DNA of 64,000 bases from Idiomarina fontislapidosi (GCF_003226255.1 NZ_QJST01000003.1:21667-85666); one strand, 5' to 3'. Positions 39,101 through 49,344 are shown, counted from the stretch's first letter. The notes: generated from the letters alone by a model not told the origin. Numbers and translations: made by a program.

Positions 39101-40051
39101 TCAACGACGCTGCTGTAGATCGTGCTCGATAGCTTCGAAGAGTTGCGCCGCGATATTGATGTCATAGGCATTTTCAATCTCTCGCATGCACGTTGGGCTT
39201 GTCACATTGATTTCTGTAATACGTTCGCCAATCACATCAAGACCAACCAGATATAACCCTTTCTGCTTGAGTGTTGGACCAATTGCGCGCGCAATTCGCT
39301 CGTCACTCTCGCTCAGTGGTTGCGGGCGTCCGCTTCCTCCCGCTGCTAAATTACCGCGTGTTTCACCTGCTGAGGGAATCCGTGCCAAAGCGTAGGGTAC
39401 GGGCTCGCCATTAATAATTAGGATGCGTTTATCGCCATCCTTTATCTCGGGGAGATACTTTTGTGCCATGGCGTAGCGCTGACCCTTTTCAGTCAGCGTC
39501 TCAATAATGACACCTAAATTTGCACCATCCTCGTTGACCTTAAAGATCGACGCGCCGCCCATACCGTCAAGAGGTTTTAGAATGACGGTACCGTGCTTTT
39601 TATGAAACGCTTTGATCTGCTCAGCATTGGCAGACACCAAGGTATCAGTAATGAATTCTGGGAACCAGCTGGTGTAAAGTTTTTCGTTACAATCGCGCAA
39701 GCTTTGTGGGTTGTTGACAACAAGCGCACCCTCACTTTGTGCTAAATCAAAGATGTGAGTGGCATATAAAAATTGGCTGTCAAAAGGCGGATCCTTACGC
39801 ATCATGATCACATCAAACTCACCTAACGGGAGCTTTTCGACGTCCGCAAGTTGATAAAAGTCAGACTTTTGGTCTTTTACCGTGACCTTGCGTGCCATCG
39901 CATATGGACGGCCTGAGTCGATAAGTAGGCCGCCCATCTCAATGTAGTAACTGTCGTAGCCGCGCGCTTGTGCTTCAAGTAAGAGCCTAAAACTGGTGTC
40001 TTTCTCAGTCTTCACCTGCGCAATCGGATCCATAATCATGGCTAACTTCAT
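39101..40051 (-). CDS. gshB: Glutathione synthetase
   Basis: ATP-grasp enzyme that joins gamma-glutamylcysteine and glycine. The 316 residues match E. coli GshB from end to end: MIMDPIAQVKTEKDTSFRLL, VMMRKDPPFD-like (here IMMRKDPPFDSQFLYAT), KPLDGMGGASIF, and NVTSPTCMREIE with the Mg-binding Asn. It follows rsmE by 11 bases, and the pair is conserved in E. coli. Confidence 0.97.
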   Translation of the reverse strand: MKLAMIMDPIAQVKTEKDTSFRLLLEAQARGYDSYYIEMGGLLIDSGRPYAMARKVTVKDQKSDFYQLADVEKLPLGEFDVIMMRKDPPFDSQFLYATHIFDLAQSEGALVVNNPQSLRDCNEKLYTSWFPEFITDTLVSANAEQIKAFHKKHGTVILKPLDGMGGASIFKVNEDGANLGVIIETLTEKGQRYAMAQKYLPEIKDGDKRILIINGEPVPYALARIPSAGETRGNLAAGGSGRPQPLSESDERIARAIGPTLKQKGLYLVGLDVIGERITEINVTSPTCMREIENAYDINIAAQLFEAIEHDLQQRR

Positions 40052-40062
40052 GGGTATATTCC

Positions 40063-40812
40063 TTATTCGTTACTGGCGTTCAGATCACCAAATTCATACT
40101 GGATGGCTGTCAGTGCCGTCATCGCGGCGGTTTCTGTTCGCAGAATACGTGGTCCTAAGCGGATCGGTTTAAATTGATGTTCACGGGCGCGGTCGACTTC
40201 AGTATCGGTGAACCCCCCTTCGGGACCGATAATCAGTTGGATACGTTGGGCCGCGTTGGCGCCGTGGATCTGATGCAAAGGTATATGAGCATAGGGGTCT
40301 AAAGTTAAGCGAAGACCGTCAAACGCCTGTTGCACAAAGTCATCAATCGAAACGGCTGGATGTACAGTAGGCACGCGGCTGCGGCCCGATTGTTCACACG
40401 CAGAAATGACAATTTTTTGCCATTGCTGTTGCTTCTTTTCAAGCCGATCGCCATTGAGCTTCACACCGCAGCGTTCGCTGAATAGGGGGGTAATCGCGTT
40501 GACGCCAAGCTCGACGGATTTTTGCAGTGCAAAATCCATACGGTCGCCACGGGACACGACTTGTCCAAGATGGACATACAAAGGCGACTCTGAGGTATTG
40601 GCCTGCGCGTCAATAATCTCAACTTGGGCATGTTTTTTGGCAACCGATGTCAGCGCTGCTGAGTAGTTAAAGTCATCGTTGCAGAACAACTCGAGCGCCT
40701 GACCTTCTTGCATGCGCAACACTTTAACGGTGTGCTGAAACGCGTCATCACTCAGGGTAATGGTGCTGTTAACCGAGAGTGGCTCGGGGTGAAAAATGCG
40801 TGGGACTCTCAT
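40063..40812 (-). CDS. rsmE: 16S rRNA (uracil-1498-N3)-methyltransferase
   Basis: SPOUT-class methyltransferase acting on U1498 of 16S rRNA. The protein reads MRVPRIFHPEPL, LGQVVSRGDRMDFALQKSVE, ITPLFSERCGVKL, LIIGPEGGFTDTEV and LGPRILRTETAAMTAL, the last two forming the knotted SAM site. The frame opens three codons earlier at a TTG, but the ATG at 40812 gives the family N-terminus. It is divergent from metK over about 130 bases that hold the met boxes. Confidence 0.95.
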   Translation of the reverse strand: MRVPRIFHPEPLSVNSTITLSDDAFQHTVKVLRMQEGQALELFCNDDFNYSAALTSVAKKHAQVEIIDAQANTSESPLYVHLGQVVSRGDRMDFALQKSVELGVNAITPLFSERCGVKLNGDRLEKKQQQWQKIVISACEQSGRSRVPTVHPAVSIDDFVQQAFDGLRLTLDPYAHIPLHQIHGANAAQRIQLIIGPEGGFTDTEVDRAREHQFKPIRLGPRILRTETAAMTALTAIQYEFGDLNASNE

Positions 40813-40841
40813 ACGACTCAATTGATTCCTTATTGACGAAC

Positions 40842-40865
40842 AGACTTTTGGACGTCTAGATGTAG
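40842..40865. promoter_or_regulatory. MetJ operator: three tandem met boxes upstream of metK
   Basis: Three contiguous 8-base units lie in register: AGACTTTT (40842-40849, 6/8 to AGACGTCT), GGACGTCT (40850-40857, 7/8) and AGATGTAG (40858-40865, 5/8). Tandem, abutting boxes are how the MetJ-SAM repressor binds. A TTGACG (40833-40838) just upstream could be the -35, which would put the boxes inside the promoter. SAM made by MetK would then repress metK. Confidence 0.7.
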
Positions 40866-40940
40866 AAATTTATTTGTTGATCGGTTAAATTATGCCGTCA
40901 GTATAAGTTATTTTAATCAAAATAAAGGAATGGTAGGCAT

Positions 40941-42086
40941 ATGTCACGTCACCTGTTTACTTCTGAGTCGGTTTCAGAAGGCCATCCTGATAAAATTGCG
41001 GACCAGATTTCTGATGCCGTACTGGATGCAATTTTAGCAAAAGATATCCGCGCCCGTGTGGCGTGTGAAACCTATGTCAAAACTGGCATGGTATTAGTAG
41101 GCGGGGAAATATCCACCGAGGCATGGGTCGACATTGAAGACTTAACGCGTCAAGCGATCCGCGATGTGGGTTATACCCATTCAGATATGGGCTTTGACGC
41201 TAATTCCTGCGCCGTTTTGAACGCAATTGGTAAACAGAGTCCAGATATTAACCAGGGTGTTGACCGCGAGTCCCCAGAAGCTCAGGGCGCGGGAGACCAA
41301 GGTCTGATGTTTGGTTACGCATCCAACGAAACGTCAGTATTGATGCCAGCCCCGATTACATACGCGCACCGTATTGTTCAGCGCCAATCTGAGGTGCGTA
41401 AAAATGGTACGTTAGACTGGCTGCGTCCCGATGCCAAAAGTCAGCTTACGTTTGTTTACGAGAACGGTAAACCGGTGGCAATTGATACCGTAGTATTGTC
41501 GACTCAGCACCGCGAAGACATTGATCAAGCAACCCTACGTGAAGCGATGATGGAAGAAGTCATCAAGCCGGTACTACCTGAACAGTGGATCAGCCGCGAG
41601 ACTAAGTTCCATATTAATCCGACTGGGCGATTCGTGATTGGCGGTCCAATGGGTGACTGTGGTCTTACTGGTCGTAAGATCATCGTTGACACATATGGCG
41701 GTATGGCGCGTCATGGTGGCGGTGCATTCTCGGGCAAAGACCCTTCGAAAGTCGATCGCAGCGCGGCGTATGCAGCCCGTTATGTCGCTAAAAACTTGGT
41801 TGCGGCTGGTCTTGCAGAGCGCTGTGAGATACAGGTTTCTTATGCCATTGGTGTTGCGGAACCGACGTCGATCAGCATTGATACCTTTGGTACATCACCG
41901 CACAGTGAAGAAAAATTGATTGCATTAGTACGCCGTCACTTTGATTTACGTCCATACGGTCTTATCCAAATGCTTGACTTAGAACGTCCTATTTACCGTG
42001 CTACGTCAACCTATGGACACTTTGGTCGTGATGAATTCCCATGGGAAAAAACAGATAAAGCCGAAGCATTAAAGCAGGATATCTAA
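40941..42086 (+). CDS. metK: S-adenosylmethionine synthase
   Basis: Makes SAM from methionine and ATP. The 381-residue protein has [50 protein letters not shown] and [19 protein letters not shown], all family signatures with the metal and potassium ligands intact. Expression is probably controlled by MetJ, from the three met boxes 76-99 bases upstream. It is followed by a structured gap and then tkt, an order also found in Pseudomonas and other gammaproteobacteria. Confidence 0.98.
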   Translation: MSRHLFTSESVSEGHPDKIADQISDAVLDAILAKDIRARVACETYVKTGMVLVGGEISTEAWVDIEDLTRQAIRDVGYTHSDMGFDANSCAVLNAIGKQSPDINQGVDRESPEAQGAGDQGLMFGYASNETSVLMPAPITYAHRIVQRQSEVRKNGTLDWLRPDAKSQLTFVYENGKPVAIDTVVLSTQHREDIDQATLREAMMEEVIKPVLPEQWISRETKFHINPTGRFVIGGPMGDCGLTGRKIIVDTYGGMARHGGGAFSGKDPSKVDRSAAYAARYVAKNLVAAGLAERCEIQVSYAIGVAEPTSISIDTFGTSPHSEEKLIALVRRHFDLRPYGLIQMLDLERPIYRATSTYGHFGRDEFPWEKTDKAEALKQDI

Positions 42087-42124
42087 TTTACGGGTGCCGA
42101 ATTTTTCGCCCATAAATTTGCTTG

Positions 42125-42198
42125 AAGCCCCCGAATTGTGGACAATACGCGCACCAACTATGGTTCATCTAATTGCGTGTCACCAATCGGGGGTTTTT
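42125..42198 (+). other. Long nested hairpin with T-run between metK and tkt
   Basis: Three nested stems can form. The outer one pairs 42125-42138 (AAGCCCCCGAATTG) with 42184-42196 (CAATCGGGGGTTT), with one bulged A. The middle one pairs ACGCGCA (42147-42153) with TGCGTGT (42174-42180), with one G-U pair. The inner one pairs ACCA with TGGT around ACTA. Five T follow and end one base before the tkt ATG. It could be the metK terminator, an attenuator, or a leader that masks the G-rich ribosome site of tkt. Confidence 0.55.
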
Positions 42199-42199
42199 C

Positions 42200-44185
42200 A
42201 TGTCTGAACGTCGTCATCTCGCCAATGCTATCCGTGCTCTAAGTATGGATGCAGTCCAACAAGCTAACTCGGGTCACCCAGGGGCTCCAATGGGCATGGC
42301 GGATATCGCTGAAGTACTCTGGCGAGATTATTTAAAGCACAACCCAAATAACCCCAACTGGGCCGACCGTGACCGCTTTGTGCTGTCGAACGGCCATGGC
42401 TCAATGCTGATCTATTCACTGCTTCACTTGTCAGGCTACGACTTAAGCATTGACGACATCAAACAATTCCGTCAACTGCACTCTAAAACTCCGGGTCATC
42501 CAGAATACGGCTACACGCCAGGTGTTGAGACAACCACCGGTCCGCTAGGTCAGGGTATTGCTAATGCCGTAGGCATGGCACTGGCGGAGAAAACGCTCGC
42601 TGCCCAGTTTAACCGCGAAGAACATAATGTCGTTGACCACTACACCTATGCTTTCTTAGGTGATGGCTGCTTGATGGAAGGTATTTCTCACGAAGCGTGT
42701 TCGCTTGCTGGCACCCTGGGTCTAGGTAAGCTTGTTGCATTTTATGATGACAACGGTATCTCGATCGATGGCGAGGTCGAAGGTTGGTTTACAGACGATA
42801 CAGCAAAACGTTTTGAATCATATAACTGGCAGGTTATTCGCGATGTCGACGGACATGATGCGGATGCCATCAAACAAGCCATCGAAAGCGCACGCAACGA
42901 AACTCAGCGTCCAACATTGATTGTTTGCAAAACGGTGATTGGTTTTGGTTCACCGAATAAGCAAGGTCAGGAAAGTTGCCATGGCGCGCCTTTAGGTGAT
43001 GACGAAATTGCATTAGCTCGCAAACAATTGAACTGGTCATACGATCGCTTTGAAGTGCCGCAAGATGTTTATCAAGCGTGGGATGCGAAGGATAAAGGTG
43101 ATGCGATCGAGGCTTCGTGGAACAAACACTGGACCGCTTATGAGCAAGCCTATCCTGAACTGGCTGCTGAACTGAAACGCCGTCTAGCGGGTGAGTTACC
43201 GGACGGCTTTGAACAAGCGTTTCAAGCTTACATTGAAGAGCTACAAGCCAACCCAGAGAACCCGGCAACACGTAAAGCATCGTTGAATGTATTAAATAAA
43301 ATAGGTCCTCAGTTACCTGAATTACTGGGTGGTTCAGCTGACTTGGCAGGATCTAACCTAACCCTATGGCAGGGCGCTAAAGGAGTAACCGCCGAAGATG
43401 CGAGCGGTAACTACGTATTCTACGGTGTGCGCGAATTTGCAATGTCAGCCATTATGAATGGTATTACTCTGCACGGTGGCTTTAAGCCTTACGGCGCTAC
43501 TTTCCTGATGTTTATGGAATATGCGCGTAACGCTGTGCGGATGGCAGCGCTAATGAAGCAACCGTCAATTTTCGTCTATACGCACGATTCGATTGGTTTG
43601 GGCGAAGATGGTCCGACCCACCAGCCAGTTGAGCAGCTCGCGAACCTACGTTTAACGCCAAACCTACATTGCTGGCGCCCATGTGACGCCGTTGAGACTG
43701 CGGTTGCTTGGCAGAGCGCTGTGGAGTCTAGTGAGAAACCCACTGCATTAGTATTCAGCCGTCAAGGTATGCAACAACAAACCCGTGATGTTGAGCAATT
43801 GAATAACATCCGTCGTGGTGGTTATATTTTAAAAGACTGTGATGGCACGCCTGAATGTATTTTGATTGCTACGGGTTCAGAAGTTGATTTGGCCGTTGCA
43901 GCGCATGAACAATTGACCCAACAAGGTATGAACGTTCGTGTTGTCTCAATGCCATCAACAGATGTATTTGATGAGCAAGACGCCGACTACCGTGAGCATG
44001 TTTTGCCTGCTGAGGTACGTAAGCGTATCGCGGTTGAGGCGGGTATTGCGGATTACTGGCGTAAATATGTAGGTTTAGACGGTGCGGTGATTGGCATGAA
44101 CTCGTTTGGCGAGTCAGCACCCGCTAAAGCTCTTTTTGAACACTTTGATATTACCGTAGATGCGATTGTTCGCGCGGCTAATTAA
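42200..44185 (+). CDS. tkt: Transketolase
   Basis: Thiamine-diphosphate enzyme that moves two-carbon units in the non-oxidative pentose phosphate pathway. [20 protein letters not shown] begins the protein; the ThDP motif is [13 protein letters not shown]...DDNGISIDG, with [10 protein letters not shown] and the C-terminal [16 protein letters not shown] also present. The frame extends nine codons further upstream, but that part lies in the nested hairpin. The ATG at 42200 gives the family N-terminus and 661 residues. The only upstream ribosome-site candidate is the GGGGG of that hairpin. epd follows 12 bases after the stop. Confidence 0.96.
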   Translation: MSERRHLANAIRALSMDAVQQANSGHPGAPMGMADIAEVLWRDYLKHNPNNPNWADRDRFVLSNGHGSMLIYSLLHLSGYDLSIDDIKQFRQLHSKTPGHPEYGYTPGVETTTGPLGQGIANAVGMALAEKTLAAQFNREEHNVVDHYTYAFLGDGCLMEGISHEACSLAGTLGLGKLVAFYDDNGISIDGEVEGWFTDDTAKRFESYNWQVIRDVDGHDADAIKQAIESARNETQRPTLIVCKTVIGFGSPNKQGQESCHGAPLGDDEIALARKQLNWSYDRFEVPQDVYQAWDAKDKGDAIEASWNKHWTAYEQAYPELAAELKRRLAGELPDGFEQAFQAYIEELQANPENPATRKASLNVLNKIGPQLPELLGGSADLAGSNLTLWQGAKGVTAEDASGNYVFYGVREFAMSAIMNGITLHGGFKPYGATFLMFMEYARNAVRMAALMKQPSIFVYTHDSIGLGEDGPTHQPVEQLANLRLTPNLHCWRPCDAVETAVAWQSAVESSEKPTALVFSRQGMQQQTRDVEQLNNIRRGGYILKDCDGTPECILIATGSEVDLAVAAHEQLTQQGMNVRVVSMPSTDVFDEQDADYREHVLPAEVRKRIAVEAGIADYWRKYVGLDGAVIGMNSFGESAPAKALFEHFDITVDAIVRAAN

Positions 44186-44197
44186 TAGAGGTTTGAG

Positions 44198-45208
44198 TTG
44201 ACGAAACGAATCGCAATAAATGGTTTCGGAAGAATTGGGCGTAGTTTTCTACGCTCATTCTATGAGCGCGGGTGGCAACAACGCTTTAGCATTGCTTTGG
44301 TGAATGAGCCGGCGCCATCCGAGGCTATGGCACATTTGCTGAAGTACGATTCTTCCCATGGCCGATTTCAGTTTCCCGTTGAACTATCGGGCGATAACCT
44401 GACCGTAGCTGGAGACTCGATTCGGCTGAGTCATGAAACCGAGATAGAGCAAGTTGATTGGCGCGCTCAAGGCATCGACATTGTGGTTGATTGTACCGGC
44501 GTATTTGGCAGTCATGCTGATGGCGAGCGCTATTTGGATGCTGGTGTGAGTCGCGTTTTGTTTTCGCAGCCAGGCACACCCGACATGGATGCGACCATTA
44601 TTTTTGGCGTCAACCAAGAAGTTTTGCTGCCTGAACATCGTATTGTGTCGAATGGCTCATGCACGACAAACTGTATTGTGCCGGTGATTAAGCTTTTAGA
44701 TGATGCGTTTGGCATTGAATCTGGGGCTGTCACGACCATTCATTCCGCAATGCACGACCAACAAGTCATTGACGCTTATCATCCTGACTTGCGCAGAACA
44801 CGCGCGGCAGGGCGCTCAATTATCCCGGTAGACACTAAGTTGGCACGCGGTATTGAACGTATTTTGCCGCATCTACATGGGCGCTTTGAGGCAATTGCTG
44901 TGCGTGTGCCAACCACCAATGTGACAGCAATGGACCTCAGTGTCACGCTACAGGCTGATGTCACCGGTGAAGAGGTTAACCGTTTGATAAAACAAGCGGC
45001 ATCGAATGAGCTTAAAGCGATACTCGACTATACTGAAGAACCATTGGTATCGATCGACTTCAACCATGATCCACACTCGTGCATCGTGGACGGGACGCAA
45101 ACGCGTGTGAGCCATCGTCGATTGGTGAAGCTTCTGTGTTGGTGTGATAACGAGTGGGGGTTTGCGAACCGCTTGTTAGAGACCACTGAATTAATGACTC
45201 AGCAATAA
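44198..45208 (+). CDS. epd: D-erythrose-4-phosphate dehydrogenase
   Basis: Oxidises erythrose-4-phosphate, the first step of the DXP-dependent vitamin B6 route. It belongs to the GAPDH superfamily: [14 protein letters not shown], catalytic Cys in [14 protein letters not shown], and [20 protein letters not shown], which marks Epd rather than GapA. The E. coli Epd sequence aligns along the whole length. The start is TTG after TAGAGG. The order tkt-epd-pgk-fba is classic; pdxA in this window is a later step of the same pathway. Confidence 0.93.
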   Translation: MTKRIAINGFGRIGRSFLRSFYERGWQQRFSIALVNEPAPSEAMAHLLKYDSSHGRFQFPVELSGDNLTVAGDSIRLSHETEIEQVDWRAQGIDIVVDCTGVFGSHADGERYLDAGVSRVLFSQPGTPDMDATIIFGVNQEVLLPEHRIVSNGSCTTNCIVPVIKLLDDAFGIESGAVTTIHSAMHDQQVIDAYHPDLRRTRAAGRSIIPVDTKLARGIERILPHLHGRFEAIAVRVPTTNVTAMDLSVTLQADVTGEEVNRLIKQAASNELKAILDYTEEPLVSIDFNHDPHSCIVDGTQTRVSHRRLVKLLCWCDNEWGFANRLLETTELMTQQ

Positions 45209-45240
45209 CTAGATAAAACTCAAATGAGTAAGGGGATTCA

Positions 45241-46422
45241 ATGTCTGTCATAGCGATGACTGATTTGGACTTACAAAACAAACGCGTATTGATTCGGGAA
45301 GATTTAAACGTTCCGGTGAAAGAGGGGAAAATCACCTCGGATGCACGTTTAAGAGCTGCTTTGCCTACAATCAAGCTGGCGCTTGAAAAAGGGGCTAAAG
45401 TGATGGTGATGTCTCATCTAGGACGACCCACAGAAGGTGAGTACGAAGAGCAGTACTCAATGGCACCCGTTGCCGACTATCTGAGTGAAGCACTGGAGCA
45501 ATCTGTCTCTCTAGCTAAAGATTACCTTGATGGGGTGGATGTTGAGCCCGGACAAGTGGTTGTGTTTGAGAACGTGCGCTTTAACAAAGGCGAGAAAAAG
45601 AACGACGATGTGTTAGCGAAACAACTTGCAGCATTGTGTGATGTGTTTGTAATGGATGCTTTTGGTACCGCGCATCGCGCGCAGGCATCGACTCACGGCG
45701 TAGCCAAATACGCCCCTGTTGCATGCGCGGGCCCATTGCTAGCCGCTGAACTCGATGCATTAGGTAAAGCGCTCGATAACCCCAAACGTCCGCTAGTCGC
45801 TATCGTAGGTGGTTCGAAAGTGTCCACCAAACTCACGGTGTTGGAGTCGCTGTCTAAAGTCGTCGATCAGTTGATTGTTGGCGGAGGTATTGCTAATACC
45901 TTTATTGCAGCGCAAGGTCACAATGTCGGAAAGTCGTTGTATGAACAAGACTTAGTGCCTGAAGCGCAGCGTTTAATGGCCGCAGCAAAAGCTAAAAATG
46001 CAGAAATTCCATTGCCGGTCGATGTTGTGACAGGACAGGAGTTCAGCGCAGATACACTGGCTGAAACGAAGTCAGTGAATGCGATTAACGATTCAGATAT
46101 GGTATTTGATGTGGGCCCCGAAACTTCAGCCCTTCTTGCCGAGAAACTCAAAGCAGCAGGTACGATTGTTTGGAATGGCCCGGTTGGTGTATTCGAGTTG
46201 GAGGCGTTTAGTAAGGGCACTGCCTCGATGGCCGACGCCATTGCAAATAGTGATGCGTTCTCGATTGCTGGGGGCGGAGATACCTTGGCAGCGATTGATC
46301 AGTTCGGTATCGCTGATAAGATAAGTTATATATCTACTGGCGGCGGTGCATTCCTCGAATTTTTGGAAGGCAAAAAGTTACCCGCAGTCGAAATTTTAGA
46401 GCAGCGCGCAAAAGACGCATAA
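45241..46422 (+). CDS. pgk: Phosphoglycerate kinase
   Basis: Transfers phosphate between 1,3-bisphosphoglycerate and ADP. The 393 residues show [60 protein letters not shown] and GGGDTLAAI. The E. coli protein starts the same way (MSVI.MTDLDL), so I keep the first ATG, which follows AAGGGG. It is cotranscribed with epd and fba by spacing. Confidence 0.98.
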   Translation: MSVIAMTDLDLQNKRVLIREDLNVPVKEGKITSDARLRAALPTIKLALEKGAKVMVMSHLGRPTEGEYEEQYSMAPVADYLSEALEQSVSLAKDYLDGVDVEPGQVVVFENVRFNKGEKKNDDVLAKQLAALCDVFVMDAFGTAHRAQASTHGVAKYAPVACAGPLLAAELDALGKALDNPKRPLVAIVGGSKVSTKLTVLESLSKVVDQLIVGGGIANTFIAAQGHNVGKSLYEQDLVPEAQRLMAAAKAKNAEIPLPVDVVTGQEFSADTLAETKSVNAINDSDMVFDVGPETSALLAEKLKAAGTIVWNGPVGVFELEAFSKGTASMADAIANSDAFSIAGGGDTLAAIDQFGIADKISYISTGGGAFLEFLEGKKLPAVEILEQRAKDA

Positions 46423-46450
46423 ATGCACGCCGAAAACTAAGGAGAATTAC

Positions 46451-47515
46451 ATGGCCATTGTGTCACTGAGACAAGTACTCGATCATGCAGCAGAGAACGG
46501 ATACGGTGTTCCTGCGTTTAACGTAAATAACTTGGAACAAATGCGTGCGATCATGCAGGCAGCTGACAAAACAAACAGCCCAGTTATTGTACAAGCATCA
46601 GCAGGTGCACGAAAGTATGCAGGTGCTCCATTTCTACGTCACTTAATTGAATCTGCAGTAGAAGAGTGGCCACATATTCCTGTGGTTGTACACCAAGACC
46701 ACGGAACCTCACCCGCTGTGTGCCAACGTTCAATCCAGTTAGGCTTTAGCTCTGTGATGATGGATGGCTCATTGTTAGACGATGGTAAAACGCCTGCGGA
46801 TTATGAGTACAACGTTCGCGTGACTAAACAAACCGTTGAAATGGCACATGCGTGTGGTGTTTCTGTTGAAGGTGAATTAGGTTGTTTAGGCTCGCTGGAG
46901 ACGGGCGAAGCCGGTGAGGAAGATGGCGTCGGTGCAGAAGGTAAATTATCACACGACCAATTACTGACGGATCCAGAAGAGGCCGCTGCTTTTGTTGCTG
47001 CAACTGATGTGGATGCGCTAGCTATCGCATGTGGCACGTCACACGGCGCATATAAATTTACCCGTCCACCGACAGGTGACATCTTATCAATTGACCGTAT
47101 CAAAGAGATCCACCGTCGTATTCCGAATACGCACTTGGTTATGCACGGTTCTTCATCGGTACCACAGGACTGGCTGCAGATCATCAACCAATTTGGCGGC
47201 GAAATTCCAGAGACTTATGGTGTTCCGGTTGAACAAATCCAAGAAGGTATTAAGAACGGTGTCCGTAAGGTCAACATTGATACCGATCTTCGTTTAGCGT
47301 CAACGGGCGCGGTGCGTCGTCACTTGGCTGAAAATCCAAGTAACTTCGACCCACGCAAATACTTGCAAGCGGCGACTGATGCCATGCAGAAAATCTGCGA
47401 AGATCGTTACTTAGCCTTTGGTTGTGAAGGCCAAGCTGACAAGATTAAGCCAATTACATTGGAAAGAATGTTCCAACTTTACGAAGCTGGAAGTTTGAAG
47501 GCTGTTGTAAAGTAA
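46451..47515 (+). CDS. fba: Fructose-bisphosphate aldolase, class II (Calvin-cycle subtype)
   Basis: Zinc aldolase that splits fructose-1,6-bisphosphate. Zinc and active-site motifs are [35 protein letters not shown] and [13 protein letters not shown]. At 354 residues with these motifs it belongs to the subtype found in Pseudomonas and autotrophs (Fda/CbbA-like), not the E. coli FbaA subtype. AAGGAG lies six bases before the ATG. It is the last gene of the metK-fba run; a hairpin and T-run follow. Confidence 0.96.
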   Translation: MAIVSLRQVLDHAAENGYGVPAFNVNNLEQMRAIMQAADKTNSPVIVQASAGARKYAGAPFLRHLIESAVEEWPHIPVVVHQDHGTSPAVCQRSIQLGFSSVMMDGSLLDDGKTPADYEYNVRVTKQTVEMAHACGVSVEGELGCLGSLETGEAGEEDGVGAEGKLSHDQLLTDPEEAAAFVAATDVDALAIACGTSHGAYKFTRPPTGDILSIDRIKEIHRRIPNTHLVMHGSSSVPQDWLQIINQFGGEIPETYGVPVEQIQEGIKNGVRKVNIDTDLRLASTGAVRRHLAENPSNFDPRKYLQAATDAMQKICEDRYLAFGCEGQADKIKPITLERMFQLYEAGSLKAVVK

Positions 47516-47546
47516 CGTAAAGTAGAGTGATTACTCATGAACGGGC

Positions 47547-47567
47547 CGAGCGATCGGCTCGCTTTTT
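47547..47567 (+). terminator. Intrinsic terminator after fba
   Basis: CGAGC pairs with GCTCG around a five-base loop, followed by C and TTTTT (47563-47567). An alternative GCCGA/TCGGC pairing covers the same bases. The stem is short, so strength is uncertain. It lies before the start I choose for the next gene. Confidence 0.5.
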
Positions 47568-47580
47568 AAGCGGGGTTAAT

Positions 47581-48363
47581 GTGCGTTTATCAGTTTTATT
47601 TGCAAGTTTGCTGTTACCAATGGGTGTGCATGCACAAACATTTATGTTTGATGATGCCGAAGACATGGACACTACGACCGAAGAAGCTTGGGAAGCCAGT
47701 GCTGAATTTGGTCTATTGTTTACCACGGGTAACACCGAAACTGAGAGTCTAAAAGCGAAACTTAATGTTGCGAAAGACATCAGGAACTGGCGCCACAAAG
47801 GTGTCTTGGATTACTACACAGCAGAACAAGAAAATCAAGATACTGGCGAAACTACAGAAACAGCGGATCGATTATTCTTGTCCGCGCAGTCGAACTACAA
47901 GTTTGACCCTGAGAGCAAATCGTCATTGTTCGTTTTCGGTTCGTACGAAGAAGACGTGTACAGTGGTTATGAATACCAAAGCACTGTGGCGGTCGGTTAT
48001 GGTGCGCGTTATCGCTACAGCGAAGACTTGTACGCTGATTACGAAATCGGTCCTGATTATTCACGTGTAAAACCCGTGGATGAAAACCGTAACCCGCTAG
48101 AGGCAGAAGGTTCTGCAATTTTGCGTTTAGCCGGGAGCATGACCTGGGATATTTCAGATAACTCGCGTTTTAACGCGTTAGTTTCGTCGGAGATTGGTGA
48201 AGATAACACCAAGAGCCGAGCTGAGGTCTCTATTTCATCGAATATCAACTCATCGCTGGCGCTGAAAGTATCCGTATCAGGTACACACAATTCGGAAGTC
48301 GCAAGTGAGGATATTGAGAACTTAGATACTGAAACAGCAGTGACCATAGTCTACACGTTCTAA
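47581..48363 (+). CDS. Outer-membrane beta-barrel protein, DUF481 (YdiY-like)
   Basis: A secreted outer-membrane protein of unknown function; the family includes salt-induced YdiY. It has a signal peptide MRLSVLFASLLLPMGVHAQ, then repeated amphipathic strands typical of a small barrel, such as WEASAEFGLLFTTGNTETES and the final aromatic residue in VTIVYTF. The frame opens at 47527 inside the fba terminator. I prefer the GTG at 47581, which gives the clean signal peptide; the upstream purines AGCGGGG are an acceptable ribosome site. Confidence 0.85.
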   Translation: MRLSVLFASLLLPMGVHAQTFMFDDAEDMDTTTEEAWEASAEFGLLFTTGNTETESLKAKLNVAKDIRNWRHKGVLDYYTAEQENQDTGETTETADRLFLSAQSNYKFDPESKSSLFVFGSYEEDVYSGYEYQSTVAVGYGARYRYSEDLYADYEIGPDYSRVKPVDENRNPLEAEGSAILRLAGSMTWDISDNSRFNALVSSEIGEDNTKSRAEVSISSNINSSLALKVSVSGTHNSEVASEDIENLDTETAVTIVYTF

Positions 48364-48384
48364 AAGCAGACTGATAAATGCAAA

Positions 48385-48417
48385 AAAGCCCCTTGCAGTG
48401 TTACTGTGAGGGGTTTT
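48385..48417 (+). terminator. Intrinsic terminator after the DUF481 gene
   Basis: AAAGCCCCTTGCAG pairs with CTGTGAGGGGTTTT, with three G-U pairs (two internal, one at the base of the G-C stem) and a five-base loop. The T-run at its end overlaps the first bases of the Pho box that follows. Confidence 0.75.
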
Positions 48418-48449
48418 GTCATATTTGTGTCATATTTTTGTAGTATATT
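48416..48449 (+). promoter_or_regulatory. PhoB-dependent promoter: Pho box plus -10
   Basis: Two direct repeats at an 11-base period: TTGTCAT-ATTT (48416-48426) and GTGTCAT-ATTT (48427-48437), against the consensus CTGTCAT with AT-rich spacers. A weaker third repeat begins at 48438. TATATT (48444-48449) starts exactly ten bases after the second heptamer, the usual position of the -10 at PhoB-activated promoters. There is no sigma-70 -35, as expected. The downstream genes are the phosphate-transport pair. Confidence 0.75.
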
Positions 48450-48650
48450 TTCCACATAACGATAAATCGTCTACTTTGGAGACTAGGCGGGTAGACAATG
48501 TCGTTACTCAGCATAGTCTAGCTGTTGAATGAGTACTATATTCAACGTCTATTTAAATCAAGGCTATATCGGTTGTTAGCGGTTTTATTTACGAGGCGAT
48601 TTAGTTACTATTCGCGCCAGCTAACATCGGCTAAAATCCAAGGACCTGTT
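48450..48650 (+). other. Structured ~200-base leader of the phosphate-transport operon
   Basis: Between the Pho-box promoter and the first gene there are about 200 bases with three perfect inverted repeats: GTCTAC (48469)/GTAGAC (48491), GTTGAAT (48524)/ATTCAAC (48540) and TGTTAGC (48574)/GCTAACA (48620). The frame that runs in from 48525 has no family similarity and looks non-coding. The length is unusual for this operon type. Confidence 0.45.
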
Positions 48651-49331
48651 ATGTCTGTAAATTCGTTTTTAGGTGTATTCGCAAAGTCACCTATTAAACC
48701 GATGATTGACCATATCGATGAAGTGCATCGTTGTGCTGAATCGTTGAAGGACTTCTTTCAAGCGGTTTATAAAGGCGACTGGGACGCTGCTGAAGAACAG
48801 CGCAAACGTATCGTATCGCTTGAGCAAGCAGCGGATAAGCTAAAGCGTGATATCCGTCTGAACCTCCCGGGAGGACTCTTCATGCCGGTTGAGCGCACTG
48901 ACTTGTTAGAGTTGGTCTCTCAGCAAGACCGCATCGCCAATAAGGCAAAAGATATCTCTGGTCTTATTACGGGCCGTCAGTTACAAATCCCTTCCCACTT
49001 AGTTGATGCATTTGACAGCTACTTAAACCGCTGTATTGATGCTGTGGCAAAAGCACGTGACACCATCGGTGAGTTTGATGACCTGTTAGAAACGGGGTTC
49101 CGTGGTCGTGAACGTACTTTGGTTGATAACTTCATTAAAGAGCTCGATGAAATCGAAGCTGATACTGACGAGTTGCAAGTTAAACTGCGTCAGCAGTTCC
49201 GTGAAGTTGAAAACGACATGAATCCGCTCGATGCAATGTTCTTGTATCGTATTCTTGATTGGGTGGGTGACTTAGCCGACCTATCTGAACGTGTAGGCGC
49301 ACGCTTCGAATTGATGTTAGCGCGAGTCTAA
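48651..49331 (+). CDS. Pit accessory protein, DUF47 (PhoU-like)
   Basis: A 226-residue all-helical PhoU-like protein of the TIGR00153/DUF47 family, encoded with Pit phosphate transporters and thought to regulate them. MSVNSFLGVFAKSPIKPMID begins the protein, followed by long helices with DEVHRCAESLKDFF, QDRIANKAKDISGLI and a C-terminal DWVGDLADLSERVG. The ATG at 48651 has AAGGAC nine bases ahead and gives the family N-terminus. It precedes pit by 13 bases. Confidence 0.92.
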   Translation: MSVNSFLGVFAKSPIKPMIDHIDEVHRCAESLKDFFQAVYKGDWDAAEEQRKRIVSLEQAADKLKRDIRLNLPGGLFMPVERTDLLELVSQQDRIANKAKDISGLITGRQLQIPSHLVDAFDSYLNRCIDAVAKARDTIGEFDDLLETGFRGRERTLVDNFIKELDEIEADTDELQVKLRQQFREVENDMNPLDAMFLYRILDWVGDLADLSERVGARFELMLARV

Positions 49332-49344
49332 ACGGGAGCTCTCA

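Noticed and set aside
48525..48650. N-terminal extension of the DUF47 gene
   Set aside because: The frame is open but the extra 42 residues are unlike the family, and the ATG at 48651 has an AAGGAC ribosome site and a normal family start.
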